Source: Gymnothorax reevesii
Taxonomy: Eukaryota; Chordata; Actinopteri; Anguilliformes; Muraenidae
Assembly: GCA_029721435.1 (NCBI GenBank)
Contig: CM056574.1
Span: 3,316,001-3,380,000, forward strand
Length of the DNA stretch: 64,000 nucleotides
Direction of reading: 5' to 3'
Within the stretch, counting starts at the first letter, position 1, and every line of letters starts with the position of its first letter. The notes beneath the pieces were generated by a model. That model was not told where the DNA came from. It saw only the letters and a program-made list of their open reading frames with translations, and ran no database searches. Shown here in pieces: positions 45,601-57,099 of the stretch. Position numbers and translations under genes: made by a program.

Positions 45601-48600
45601 CCGATCAGCAACACTTACAATGTCCTCACAGGTGTGTAAGTGACAGTGTATCAACTTACATGCACTCTGTACAGCCTTTCCTGAACTCAATTATGATCAA
45701 CTCTCCTTATCCCTATGCGAGCACTAATGGGTCATGTCCGCATTACGCCAGCTGACTCCCCTGCCCGAAAACGGATTTTCCTGCGTTTCTCGATGGCCTC
45801 AGCCTTACCCAGAGAGCGCCGGTGTGCCGTTACACATCTGAGTCTACTAATCAAGGACGTCAGCAAAGATTCAAATTCGATCTGATCAAGTGTCTCTGAA
45901 TATTTGCTCTCAATGCGAAAAATCTGCTCCATTGTTCTGGAAATAAATGCATCCAACTTGTGCGGAAACATACAACCAACAATTAAATTAATTTTAATCC
46001 ATTATGCCATGAGATGCTATGGTTAACTCAGAACTAAATAAAAACTTCTAGCATATTGCCAAATTTATGAGACACAGACACAGACACAGACACAGACACA
46101 GACACAGACACAGACACAGACACAGACACAGACACACCTTAACTTGGGTAGAAGTAATGTTTAGTTTGTAAAACTTGGGTATTAAAGGGTTAAGCGAGTA
46201 CTGCATTAACGTCATCAAGCATCCCAACAGTAGGAGGGTCATGGGGCTCCTGTAACTCTGGATCTGCTCCAAACCTCAGAATCCTCCATGAGGACCATAC
46301 AAAACATACATCAGGTGGTTTCAGAACCAGAGTTCTATCCCTATCTCAAAACTCACCTCCCCGTCATCGTCCAGCACGTCCAGGAAGCCGTCGTCATCGT
46401 CGTCAAGGGAACAGGTGAGGGAGGAGCGACGTAGAGCAATGGGGCTGCCGTCGTCCAATGAGCACAGCCGCTCGGTAGGGGGTGGGGACATCTGATCAAA
46501 CAAAACACAACGATCAGAAACAAACCAAAACCTGGGCACCCGTTAGATCGCCATGTGGGGTTGCTGTGGTTTCTATGGAGAAGGCATATGTAGAACAGGC
46601 CTCATGCGAGTAAGACTCATTTCTCCATCAAATATCAGCCCTTTAATCTTTTTTGCAGGTTGCATTTACTGATCTTACAGAGTGTAAAACAAGGGGTGTC
46701 CAGGCGATTTCTGAGAGGCAAGAAAAATGTTGGTTGAATGTGGGACAGGATTTCATCCTGAGGAACGTTTCCGAAAAGCACAGGTGTCAGCTTCATACGA
46801 GACTACAGATTCAGCAGTTCCAGCAATGCGAGTTAGCACCGGTGCTTTTGGGAAGCGCGGAAGGGCGGAGGTTCAGCATTTCATGTGGCCTCATCAGTAG
46901 GACTGGACTGAAACACGTGACCAAACTCCGAAACGCCCAGAACGCGGACCGACGTTCCATGTTTTACACATCAAGGAAACACAGATGACTGCGTGACCTC
47001 GCATTGTGGATTAACCCGGTAATCTCCGCAGCGGTGGCATGCTCCGAGTCATACCATGAGTGCGGGGGCGGAGTTTGGCCGCGGGGCGAAAGGCTCCTTG
47101 GCGATGCCGCTGTGGAGGGAGCGCAGGCGACAGCGAGACGCTGGACGGGATGGCTTCTTAAACTCAAACCCCTCCTGTACAGAGAGAGAACACACCGCCA
47201 TCAAAGCGCCCATCGTTTCTGTAGTAACCGTGAAGTTAAGAGACTTCCTGATCTCACTGGGACTGCGGTCCAAACCACGAAATCCAAACTGAAGCCATTT
47301 AACCCAGCACTTTACGATAAACTAGACTGTCCAGAGACAGTTACAGCCAACTGGCACCATAGAGGCACACAGGCGAAATCTACGAGTACCGACATTACCG
47401 AGCTGCACGCCTACGGGGGACGGGCGCCCGGGACAGGACCACACTGGGATGGTAGGAATTTGTGTTTGATTTGGGGGGAATTTCGTAGATCCCTTACGTT
47501 TTCCTTGTTGCTGCATTTCCCGGAGGAGTGGTTGCCGGGGCGACCGAAGATGCCGAATCGCTGAGAGTCGGGTTCCCTCCCTTTCAGGGCGGGGCTGGAG
47601 CCCAACAGCTGCAGCTGAAACAAAATATACCATAATATTAACTTTACCTTCCTTTAACAGCACAGGAGACATGGCATCTGCACAGGCCAGCGATGCCAAA
47701 CAGGAAGTGACAACACCAGCAAACAGCCACTTCCCCCAGACAGAATCCAGGGCTGCATCCCAATAGTCTTTTTTGCTTAGGAAAGTTCTCAACTCCTAAA
47801 AAATGATCTGGAAATAATTGTGGCAGCCATGATCAGTGGATTTGAATTCTTCAAACGTTAAGGAAAGGGGTCTCAGTGCTTCCTAAGTTTCCTCCTTTAT
47901 CATAGGGTACACAGAACCATCCTTTTCTAAAGAAAGGGAATAAAGCCATCCCACAATTCTGCGCAGCTGCAATATATAAAGTGGTGACCATTCATCTGAC
48001 CAATCTCTTAAAGAAACTTATATGATGGGCAGGGCACTCATGACCACGTTGCCTCGTGTAACTGCATTCAGATACTGTAATTAGCGCGGTTGTCTTCCAA
48101 AGCTGTTAGGAATTCCCTTAAACACCTTTCCTTTCCCTTATGACATTTTCCACGAAAGTTAAAGAAAAGTGGTTAGGGATTAGTGGATAGGCCAGAATTT
48201 TTTTTGACTATTGGGACGCAGCCCCTGATGGGGATATTGGCATCTGGAGATGGACGTAGCTCCAGGTTAAAGGTCAGCTGTTATAAACAGGCCAAAGATG
48301 GAGGTGCGTCACTCCTCAGTGCTCAAACACACTTCAGCTCCAACACACACATACAGGTGAGGGCTGCGAATCACTTAAAATCGCTTCTTAAAACAATTAC
48401 CCCTATAGAAATTTTTAACTGAACAAATTCTAGATGCATAAAAAACACAGGTTTAAGCTCACCGGTAGAGAGTTGATTCTCCGAATCGGCATCGTGCTGC
48501 ACGGGAGACAAACACAGGAAGAGAACTGTAATCGTTCGGTAATTACAGCAACACACAGTAACACACCAGCCCAGTCACAAAGGGAGGGGTCCAGCCGCAG

Positions 48601-49565
48601 GCGAGCGACAGCACACAAGCAGGGATGGAGAAGGTCTACAATTACCACAGAGGAAGAGATACACCCCCATAGGATCAGCGTGTAATCCTACACCCACTCT
48701 GGGGCTCCATTCATTCAAAAAAGAAAAAAAAAAAAATGAAAATAATAAAAATAAGAGGGAGTGAGAGAGAAGTAACCCCTCTTCTTTAATCACAGATTTT
48801 TGGGGGGAGGGGCGCGTTTGCAGCACAATACTCACTCCTTTATGATTCGCCCAGACTCCTGCATCGCCCTCTCGAACCTGCGGCACACAGAGTGGGGACA
48901 GGGCTCAAACACAGATTTGGGGGAGGGGTGTGTGCGCGCGCGTGTACCGGGGTATTAGACGCACATTTTCCACAGCAGGGAATCTTAACCCCACAGACTG
49001 AAGCAGAAAGGACAGACCACAGAACCACCCAATCACAGCTCATTACGACACACCTTACAGCGAGCCCTGGCTTTACAGCTGGAGAACATCAGAACCGTAG
49101 GGTCCTGATTTCAGGGCCATTCAGGCCCCTGATCCCCCCCCCCCCCCCAAGTGCATCGCCTGTACCACACACACCCACGGGGGTCAGTGGAGTTCTGGAG
49201 GGGATAATGACTGATGCCCACCTGTATGCTAATCAGCCTGTGTGTGACAGATGGGAGGGGCTTTTGTTGCCGAGGGAGACGAATAAAGACGGCAGCTGGA
49301 CAGACATGCTGAGGGTGAAAGAGACATCAGCCCCCCCGCCCCTCCCATTCAGGGGCGCAAGTGTGCCAGAGCTAAGGAATTCGCCGGGACCCCCAATCCT
49401 CAAGAACAAAGCAGCCTGTGTGTGGGAGCGACAGAAGAGGGGTGCTGTGCGTAAGAGCAGGCAGAAGTACCGGGGCCCCCGAGCCCACGCGACCGGAGCG
49501 AGGCGCAATTAACATGGAGACAAAGAGCTGCAGGTATTCATCCCCACAGCAGATGGTGAGCTGTA

Positions 49566-49652
<87 letters not shown>

Positions 49653-52154
49653 CACACACACACACACACCCACACCCACACACACACACACACCCACACA
49701 CAGACACACACACCCACACACACCCACCCACACACCTCGGTTCAGCAGAAATGTTTGCAAAACGCTGCGATGACATCCTGCAGCAACCCCACCACACGGC
49801 AAACATTTCCTGCTGACTAAACGTAAACACACCCCTCGGCTGTGGTCAGACACTTCACAAGCAGACGCTCACTTCCCTGAGCAGCAAGAGTGTGCGTTTG
49901 CTTCAAACACGCTGATGACAAATACCGGATGTGCCAACATGCATTCAGTCCTTTTCTCCAAAACTCATCGTCTAAAGTCCGCATTGAGCAAAGGTCGACA
50001 AAACCAGGGGCCAAAACAACAGAAAGGGGCCAAAACTAACCCCCCCCTCCCCGCAGGCCACAGGGCAGATGGGGGAGAAGAGGAGGGACCAGCAGAAACA
50101 GAACTGCAGCAGATTCATTCAAAATCCACATCTAAGGGAAATTTAAATGACCCATCATTGTAGAGCGCAAATGTAACATTGCAGCACTGCCCCCCATCGC
50201 CCCCTAGTGGCCATTACCCAGTAATGACAGGCAGATGCCAGTCTAAAGCAGCAGCTTCATTTGTTACAGTTCTCTGTATGTAATTAGAGAGACACACACT
50301 TTCAGCACTGACCCAGTGCTCATGGAAAGGCTGTGCAAGCAACTTCAATCTGGAACTGTGCAAATACAATAACCAACATTCTCCCCTCTAACACCCCACC
50401 ACCACCACCAGTGTCACAGTGAACCCCTCAGAGATGAGTCTCCCAGGGATTAATGCGTTTAAAATCACAGGCAACTGCCTGTGCCTGCCTGTTCATTCAA
50501 GCCTCCACTTGCATAATTACAATAGTAATCATAATAATCCCAAAGCCAAGCCTCCATGGGGGGCGTCCAGGGGACCAGAGACCGACACCAAACACACACA
50601 AGGGGGGGGGGGGGGGGGGGGGACATGATGCTAGCAAGGAACGGGCCACTTACGACTCCTCCACATCCACTGGGTCCTCCGGACTGGGAGAGTCCAGGAC
50701 AACACCTGCGAGAACAATGAGAGAATAAACAAAAATACATAATTATCAAATGAGCACTTGGATAAAACAGCACATTAATAATATGATTCATAAGGCTCAT
50801 AAAAGCCACCCCAGATCACAGCATTCACAAAAACACCCATCTAGAGTCATGAGCTTGGCTCCTTAAATTAGAGACCATTGTCTTAAATTACAGCTCTCTG
50901 CTTGGGACAAGATGGCTAAAAAAAATAAAATGTTCTGAACATAATTACACCTCTACCCTTGGAGGCATGGGTTTGGGAAACATTTCCTGGAGATGAGCCT
51001 GGTCTGACACAGGGCAGGGTCACTATAGAGACCATACACTAAATGCAAACCACTGCAAGTTCTCCATCCTACAAAAGTAATTTTAGTCTTGGTGAATTGA
51101 GCCCAGCCCTCTTAAACAGAATGGGGAAGGACGGTTCCCATTAATGACAAGACTTAAGAGAATCAACGACAGAATCAGGAAAACGGACCACAGCTACAGA
51201 CTTCAAGTCGTTGATTCCATCTGCATAGATGCAGAAATACGTGGGCTGAGTGTAACTTTACGGGCCACATTAATGCGAGTAAATGTGTACAGAGTTACAC
51301 ACGCAAACTCTCCCTCTCGCGATAGTTCGGCGTGAGGTTTATCCCCCCCCCACTCACCGGCGTCCGAGGAGGTGTCCGAGGCGAAGGACGGGATCTTCAG
51401 CAGGGGCGCAGGGCTCTTCCTCTTCGGGGTGTCGCCCTGGCTGAAATACGAGGGTTTATCGGTGGTTAGAAATGAGCGGCTCGGTTCAACAGTCATGACC
51501 GGCGAGCTAAACGGGGGGAGGTTAGACTCCGGTTACTGCTCCGCTTCCTGCATTTAAAGCAGACGGAATCACGGAACTCTGGACAAAACTCATCTAAAAG
51601 ATGGAGGATAAAGGAAATAAATATTCGCGCCGCATGGGGTTTCTGAAACCAGCTCATGCCATCGCGGTAACGGAGCTCATGGTGAACCGCATGATGCAGG
51701 AGCCGGAAAACACGCAGAGCAGCAGGTCCAGCATTACTTTAACGGTCCATTACAGAAGACCACCTTCATCAAATTAACGCCATATCCCAAAAACAGACTT
51801 CATCAGGGCTGGATTAGGCCACTTTTATGCGGTTCAATCGAAGTTACCGATGGCCTCAAAGCTTTGACATGATCCGCACCACACGGGTGGAGAACGGCGG
51901 CGTTACCCAACACACAAGGGCCCGTCAGACTGATTACCCCAAACTTACCCTCCAAGAACCGCAAGGTTGGTCATGTTCAGGGACAGGCTGGTCACCGGGG
52001 AGAGCACAGCCGCACACTCGCCCGGAAAGAGTTTCCTGAGACACGGCGAGTCCTTCGAACTTTTCCCCGGCAGCGAAAGTGAGGATCGGCCGGGGATCCC
52101 GTCCGGCCTTCTGCAGCCGGGTTTAGTGCGAACAGGGCTGAGCTCCAGTTCCAT
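39503..52154 (-). CDS. cdc25a: M-phase inducer phosphatase 1, CDC25A (15 coding exons, 563 aa)
   Basis: Coding exons (all GT-AG, phases agree): 52154-51949, 51440-51358, 50705-50654, 48877-48836, 48496-48463, 47614-47498, 47174-47055, 46491-46357, 45574-45491, 43838-43671, 43016-42915, 42584-42522, 42409-42311, 40881-40636, 39643-39503. The product removes inhibitory phosphates from Thr14/Tyr15 of CDKs and drives G1/S and G2/M. The rhodanese-like catalytic domain (~390-517) has IDCRYPYE and the signature HCEFSSER (Cys ~470, Arg ~476). CDC25A rather than B or C is favoured by [23 protein letters not shown] and the tail [19 protein letters not shown]. The human protein has 524 residues. The start is the first ATG in frame; the frame runs open further up without another ATG. 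Confidence 0.95.
40636..40881 (-). CDS. cdc25a: cdc25a exon 14 (catalytic)
   Basis: An 82-codon exon with the full active site: [15 protein letters not shown] (catalytic Cys ~470, Arg ~476), then [19 protein letters not shown] and [11 protein letters not shown]. The donor is GTGTGT. Confidence 0.97.
40938..42230 (+). mobile_element. 5'-truncated non-LTR retrotransposon in cdc25a intron 13
   Basis: The plus strand encodes reverse-transcriptase blocks in several broken frames: [13 protein letters not shown] and [15 protein letters not shown] (~40960-41035), [14 protein letters not shown] (~41088-41130), [14 protein letters not shown] (~41275-41320), and [14 protein letters not shown]...[11 protein letters not shown] (~41430-41530). 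These match jockey/CR1-group LINEs. The end carries an A-rich AATAAATAAAATAAA tail at ~42227. It is antisense to cdc25a and non-functional. Confidence 0.85.
42311..42409 (-). CDS. cdc25a: cdc25a exon 13
   Basis: Codes for [20 protein letters not shown] then [13 protein letters not shown] (33 codons), the first half of the rhodanese-like fold. Intron 13 beyond it holds the antisense LINE. Confidence 0.96.
42522..42584 (-). CDS. cdc25a: cdc25a exon 12
   Basis: Codes for [20 protein letters not shown] plus V (21 codons). GKHQDLKY is invariant in vertebrate CDC25 proteins. Confidence 0.95.
42915..43016 (-). CDS. cdc25a: cdc25a exon 11
   Basis: Codes for [20 protein letters not shown] and [14 protein letters not shown] (34 codons), the start of the conserved C-terminal region (LIGDFxK). 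Confidence 0.94.
43671..43838 (-). CDS. cdc25a: cdc25a exon 10
   Basis: Codes for [20 protein letters not shown], then [12 protein letters not shown] and EEEEAQA (56 codons). KRRRSV is a basic phosphorylation/nuclear-localisation-type motif. Acceptor GTCGCAG, donor GTGAGT. Confidence 0.93.
44341..44635 (+). mobile_element. tRNA-derived SINE in cdc25a intron 9
   Basis: The head has polymerase III promoter boxes: A-box-like TGGTGCAGTGG (~44349) and B box GGTTCGGATCC (~44387). A CATGTTCTCC...GGGTTTCCTCCGGGT body, a C-tract and a GATGGGTCAAATGCAGAGGA tail ending near AATAAATG follow. It is antisense to cdc25a and shows what the split copy at 22310/35538 should look like. Confidence 0.85.
45491..45574 (-). 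CDS. cdc25a: cdc25a exon 9
   Basis: Codes for [19 protein letters not shown] and DRAPDQPES (28 codons). [10 protein letters not shown] corresponds to the conserved M-SL-TAPLV motif. Donor GTATGT. Confidence 0.93.
46071..46136. repeat. (CAGACA)n microsatellite in cdc25a intron 8
   Basis: About eleven uninterrupted hexamer units. Confidence 0.95.
46357..46491 (-). CDS. cdc25a: cdc25a exon 8
   Basis: Codes for [15 protein letters not shown] to [16 protein letters not shown] (45 codons). The acidic DDGFLDVLD block is a CDC25-family hallmark linked to beta-TrCP recognition. Confidence 0.93.
47055..47174 (-). CDS. cdc25a: cdc25a exon 7
   Basis: Codes for [14 protein letters not shown] to [10 protein letters not shown] (40 codons). 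NSAP is the conserved Chk/14-3-3 site (human Ser178, from memory). Donor GTATGA. Confidence 0.93.
47498..47614 (-). CDS. cdc25a: cdc25a exon 6
   Basis: Codes for [18 protein letters not shown] to KCSNKEN (39 codons). LLGxSPALK is typical of CDC25A, and KEN near the end is a potential APC/C-Cdh1 KEN box. Donor GTAAGG. Confidence 0.93.
48463..48496 (-). CDS. cdc25a: cdc25a exon 5
   Basis: A 34-nt exon coding [11 protein letters not shown]. The IRRxxSLP motif corresponds to a checkpoint-kinase site (human Ser124, from memory). Donor GTGAGC. Confidence 0.9.
48836..48877 (-). CDS. cdc25a: cdc25a exon 4
   Basis: A 42-nt exon coding [13 protein letters not shown], matching the conserved helix before the IRR motif. 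Acceptor CCGCAG, donor GTGAGT. Confidence 0.9.
49566..49735. repeat. (CA)n microsatellite in cdc25a intron 3
   Basis: A ~170-bp CA array, uninterrupted for the first ~80 bp and then with CACCCA and CAGACA variants. Confidence 0.95.
50602..50622 (+). repeat. G21 homopolymer in cdc25a intron 3
   Basis: Twenty-one consecutive G residues lie 31 bp beyond the exon 3 donor on the transcribed side. The length is likely polymorphic or assembly-sensitive. Confidence 0.9.
50654..50705 (-). CDS. cdc25a: cdc25a exon 3
   Basis: A 52-nt exon coding [22 protein letters not shown] is the conserved proline-directed phosphorylation motif after the degron. Donor GTAAGT. Confidence 0.92.
51358..51440 (-). CDS. 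cdc25a: cdc25a exon 2
   Basis: Codes for [17 protein letters not shown] and [10 protein letters not shown]. The TSSDAG stretch aligns with the phosphodegron region that reads DSG in human CDC25A. Acceptor TTTCAG, donor GTGAGT. Confidence 0.92.
51949..52154 (-). CDS. cdc25a: cdc25a exon 1
   Basis: Codes for [13 protein letters not shown] through [19 protein letters not shown] (residues 1-68 plus two bases). LSPVTxL is a conserved CDC25 N-terminal motif. The donor is GTAAGT at 51943-51948. Confidence 0.92.
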
Positions 52155-52159
52155 TCTGA

Positions 52160-52850
52160 GGCCAGATGCAGACAACGCGCTCAACCAAACGTGAGGGGAA
52201 ATTACTCAGGATTCAATTTGTGGCCAAAAAACGCAATGTAATTTTACGAATATAAATAAGCTCGCTCGCTGCTTTCAATTTAAAAGTAACATAAATTAAA
52301 GTCCAGATTACAAATAATAACAATACGGCTGTGCACAATTCGCTAAAAATTTAGCGATTTACTCTTTTAAACAAAGGATTGACTCGAGCATCGTCAGCGA
52401 GCTCGCAGCCGCTCCTGAAAGTGCGGGTCGGGTTAAAAAGAGTCAGTGAAACATCTTTCCTGGTCCTTTCAGTCAGCGAGGGGCCGCCGCGCAGTCCGCC
52501 TCAGCTCCGCTCACTGCTCGGGCTCAGCGCTCACTTGCGACTTCTATTTATGTTCAAAATAAAAAGGGAACAAGCGCCAATGGCTCTGTCCAATTAGCGA
52601 AGAGTTTACAATTCTCGTCGACGTCCTCTCGTCCAATCATAACAAGTTAGTCTTCTCCATGACACTCCGGGCCCCATAAACCAATAGGAACGACGCTATA
52701 AACAGAGCAACGCCGCCTGGCAGCCAATCCTGAAGGAGACCGCAGGAAAAGGCGATTGTTTTGTGCAAGAATGATTTTTCCCGCGGTACAATTCAAGCGC
52801 GGGGTAACGCCCAAACCAGAGATCCAGCCAATCAAACGGCGCACATCGGA
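52160..52850 (-). promoter_or_regulatory. cdc25a: cdc25a 5' region and promoter candidate
   Basis: Six CCAAT boxes, all on the plus strand, lie at 52577, 52590, 52633, 52681, 52724 and 52828. An E2F-like site TTTCCCGC is at 52777-52784 inside TTTTTCCCGCGG. Arrays of CCAAT (NF-Y) boxes with E2F sites are typical of cell-cycle promoters, and mammalian CDC25A is an E2F target. The transcription start is not defined; it probably lies between 52200 and 52560. Confidence 0.6.
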
Positions 52851-52947
52851 GGAACAGGCTGCAGCGTGTGAAAATACGAATCAACGTCAGTTTATTTCAT
52901 AGCGACTCACCCAACTGAAACATTCATTTGAGATAATTTTATACGCG

Positions 52948-53287
52948 TTATGCCTGTGAGATACACTCTGCCAGACAGTATTTTGGACATTATGCCTGTG
53001 AGATACACACTGTCAGACAGTATTTTGAACATTATGCCTGTGAGATACACACTGCCACCCAGTATTTTGGACATTATGTCTGTGAGATACACACTGCCAC
53101 CCAGTATTTTGGACATTATGTCTGTGAGATACACACTGCCACCCAGTATTTTGGACATTATGCCTGTGAGATACACACTGCCACCCAGTATTTTGGACAT
53201 TATGTCTGTGAGATACACACTGCCACCCAGTATTTTGGACATTATGCCTGTGAGATACACACTGCCAGACAGTATTTTGGACATTAT
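52948..53287. repeat. 42-bp minisatellite upstream of cdc25a, eight copies
   Basis: The unit is TTATGYCTGTGAGATACACA followed by CTGCCACCCAGTATTTTGGACA. Copies at the ends have GACAGTATT instead of CCCAGTATT. The 14-codon period leaves frames open on both strands by chance. Confidence 0.95.
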
Positions 53288-54479
53288 TCATGCGGAGTGA
53301 CAGAAATAATGTGCAGTTGAAGAAACCTGGTCATTGATTTGCCTGATGCTCTGTCTGTATTCTGGACGTTGCTTGTTTGAGCTTTTCACTCGGCGTGCAT
53401 AACGTCCAATATTTCTGACAGAGCACAGACTCAGAAGTATTCTAACAAATACTTATGCGTTACATAGGTTATGTGTTTTCAGTTTGTGCTGTATAATGTA
53501 TTTCCATCCCCCCACAGAAAAAGTCTGATCAAAACTTGAACAATATAAGACTATTTCTGACTTTTGTCAACTTACCTCTTACTTGTGGATGCAGCCATTG
53601 TGATTGTTTGTGGTGAATCATGTGACTAATTAGAGAGGCACCTATTGAGGAAATTTTTATCTGGAAATGTCCAGTAAAATGTACATTTTGTGTTTTCAGG
53701 GTATCTATGAGCCTAGAGAAAATAAACCCCACTTAACTTATGTCCAAAATATTGGACAAAATGCAACAAAGGGTTAAATCAAATGCAATAGCCCATTTAT
53801 GCAGACAGGCTTGAAACAAACTCAAACATTGCCTGCTTGTCTTACGGCAGGAATAGGCCAATTGTGACTAAAATGGAAGGTCCCTCTTTCTTAATGTCTG
53901 TTCCTCCATTTTGTCGACAACCAAGATTTGCTTCACACACAGCGGGTGTACTGTTGGGGACCCAGGGGGTGCAGTGTTGAGCGTAATGTTGTTTGGCTGC
54001 GCGCTGCTCAAAATCTGTACACAACAGTACTGTAGAAGAAGCAATCGGTACCTTCTTAAATCTTCTTTTGAAAGGATACTGCAGTCTAAGCAAAATGTGC
54101 TTGTTGGGCTGGGCGTAATGGGCTATAAAGGAAAGAGCACGCCGACAGATATTTTTATGTCGCCTGCAAAGCATAGCGGCACATAGGGATCACTTTGTCC
54201 GGCGTCTGTCTGTCCGTCTGTCTGTCTGTCCGGTAGTCTCACTTTCAGTTGGTAGTCACACTGCTTCGCAGGCGACACATGAACACTCCTGAACACTCTA
54301 GTTGATTATACATTGATTTTAATAAACATCTCAAGGGTGATTGCATTTTGCCATAGGTGGGCCCCCTTCATCGCATCAAAAATGTATTATTCCACAGCGT
54401 GTCCTTTACAGCTGGCATATACACGCATGCGCTGGCGTTATCGGTATAATCCAGTCGTTGTAAAGAAATAAAGGAAAGA
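53288..54479. other. Non-coding stretch with an interspersed-repeat fragment
   Basis: GTCGCCTGC at ~54160 and GCAGGCGAC at ~54270 form an inverted pair around a (GTCT)n run, probably a SINE/RTE fragment. A 110-codon minus frame at 53842-54174 shows no known domain. Confidence 0.4.
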
Positions 54480-54730
54480 AAAAAAGTCGACATCCCGCCA
54501 CCAGCCCACTGCTCCAGCAACTTTAGGCGGGATCAGCTGTCACAGATGCGCAGTCTCCGTCAGCTGTCACGACATGTCAACACGTGAGTGCGAGCGCGCG
54601 GCTAACTTGAGTCGCCCCAGGGCCGCGGGCTGCTCACGTGCCACCTGCTTCTCTTCGCCTGTTTCACGTTTCGCGGCTCCGTGATCCCCTGTCCCCAGCC
54701 AGCGGCCTAGAACTGTTGAAATGGGCGTGA
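54480..54730. promoter_or_regulatory. CpG-rich patch, possible promoter of an unseen gene
   Basis: The segment is much richer in G+C and CpG than its surroundings and contains two CACGTG-type E-boxes (around 54580 and 54634). No coding exon was recognised beside it. Confidence 0.25.
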
Positions 54731-57061
54731 ACTCTGAGTGGTGTAAACTGGCACGGCGAGACGATTACACTGCATTCCATGTCATTATAACTTTCCCCGG
54801 CCAAAAATGTCTGTTACAACTCAGAAATAGTTAAAAGTTTTGAAATGGCTGGTATTGGTGCTTTATGGTAAGACAGTTGGTCGACATAGAATAGCTAAAC
54901 TAAGGTAAATGAATATGCTATCGGTGTGGTGTCATATCCCCATTTTAAGACAAAATTCAGGATGACTGCACTTTCAAATTAAAATTTTATTATTTAGCAC
55001 TTTTAAGCGACACACTAAAGTTTGTTTTCCACGCTTCTTCATAAGACCATTTCCAGCAGGAGCGTTCTGGCTGTTCGCATGAGTTATGAGGACCAAGGAC
55101 CAGCACTAACGCTCTGCTTTCATTCGGAGTGAAACGGTTCTTTTCCCTTTGTGCTGACGCCTGAAACAGGGGACACTCCTCAACAGGAATGCAGGGCTTT
55201 TGTTGACTTTAAAGTACACACTTCTTGATTTTGGCTCTAACCTCTCATGCCTTAATCTCTACATTTATATGTCATTTTTACTCTGGTATTATGGTACGTT
55301 TTACTGCGTACTTTAAGTTTAATGGAGCCTCATTCCCCCCGAGAGGCAGTTTATTGTGACTTGAAGAGCCCGCAGCGCTCGATTTTCACCAAACTCTTTC
55401 CCGCGCTCTATAGCAGATGGGTCGATTAAGAAATTGATCGTAAGCCACTCCGCTATACAGCCGCCAGATTTTTTTTGAAAATATCCTGGATTTTAACTGG
55501 GTTATGGTCACCCTGGGACAGAAAGGGGAATCCAGCCCTGTCCTATACTGTCATCAACACAAACCCTGGTGCAGAGCAGAGCAGCGGATGTAAGGAGTTT
55601 GGCTATCGACTCGATTGGCACCAGGTTGTCACCCAGCTAACGTAGATTAGCGGTAGTGCTCTCATATGAGGAATTTGTGTATTTTTTTAATGCAAGCATG
55701 AAACTTTGCACAAATGTAATATGTACCATTTTGATGATCAGAGACACTCTGATAATGCCTTGTACAGCCAAACTGGAGAAGAACTACGAGTCTGTGTTTG
55801 CCTGAGAGGTCATCTTTATTGTTGTGGTGATTAGCTTAGCTGATTAGATTAAAGGTTAGGTAAGCCAACTACGCTTTTGGGAAACATGCCCCAGCTAGAC
55901 AAGAGACAGAGTTGGCCAAACTCTATATTTATGGCTCTGGTATAGATGAGTTTCACGTGATGTCACCTCCTGTATTTGCCACCATTTCAGGCCACTAACT
56001 GGGGACTTGCGATATGCCACCGAATCCGCCGTACTCTGGCCGCGGGTTGGAAAGCAGACATGGAGGCGTTCACCAGATAAACTACAGGGTGAACACAGTG
56101 AAAACCCTCCAGTCTCTGGTCTGTGTGACCGCTGTTAAGATCACGTGAAGAGCTGTCCTCAGCTTTCAGAAGAAGAGGCCAAATCAAGTTGTGCTCCTGT
56201 TCTGGTGGGCGAGTGTAGCCTTGTTGCTAATGTGTTTTGCCGGGACCTGAACAGTTGGTTGCTGAAGCCCCAGTGGGGCCACAGTGCTGCAGTTGGGCCC
56301 TTGAGCAAGGCCCTTGACCTTTACGGCTCCAGCGTTGTTCAGCCTCTCCTTTTGGCCAATCACCTGCAGCTTCAGATAAAAGTTTCAGCCGGATAAGACC
56401 AGAATCGGACCAGGATCTTTAACACTTTCTGAGTGTGAATTGAAAGCCTGTGGGGAGAGGGACATTCCTGCATAGACACAGGTCTCTGAAGAACAGAACA
56501 GATAGATGAGTGTCGGGCCGGCAGGAGGGGGAGGGGATGGCTGATTTTGGCTGTCCCATCTTAAGCCTCTGGAGCAGGCGATATTCTCCAAATGACATGC
56601 AAACTTTATGAATATGAACCACAGCACATTTTCACAGTGAGGTCACTGAAGACCATCATCTGTATATTCAAAACAACCACTGCAGTCTTTGTTGTACATC
56701 AATCCAGGCCACTGCAGGCATTTCGCATTTTCCACGTGAATTTTTTTAAAATTCCAATCACGACTAAATTCTGGCGTCAGCACTGGATCATTTACACAAG
56801 GTGCACTGGGTACTTTGTGCTAGGAAGTTAGTATAAATTCATTGTGCTTAAATATATTTGCATAATCGATTGTACGAACGAAACAAACTTAGAATAAAAA
56901 TAAATCATAGATTAGGAAGGAAGCCGTGAGATGAGTAATCTAACGCTGGAAGCAGTTCTGTTTCATTCTGAACACACTGATGCCTGAAGGCCTCGGGATC
57001 CATTGCCCTGTCATTAGCTCTGTCACAGTGATTAGAGCCATCAACACCTGTTGTCCTGGGA

Positions 57062-57099
<38 letters not shown>

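Noticed and set aside
49372..49830. Cys/Val-rich frames in intron 3
   Set aside because: Translations of the CA microsatellite.
52155..52184. Extended start of CDC25A at an upstream in-frame TTG
   Set aside because: The first in-frame ATG at 52154 gives the family-typical MEL start; the upstream codon is not ATG.
52907..53300. Frames of ~92-125 codons on both strands upstream of cdc25a
   Set aside because: Produced by the 42-bp minisatellite; no splice link to cdc25a exon 1.
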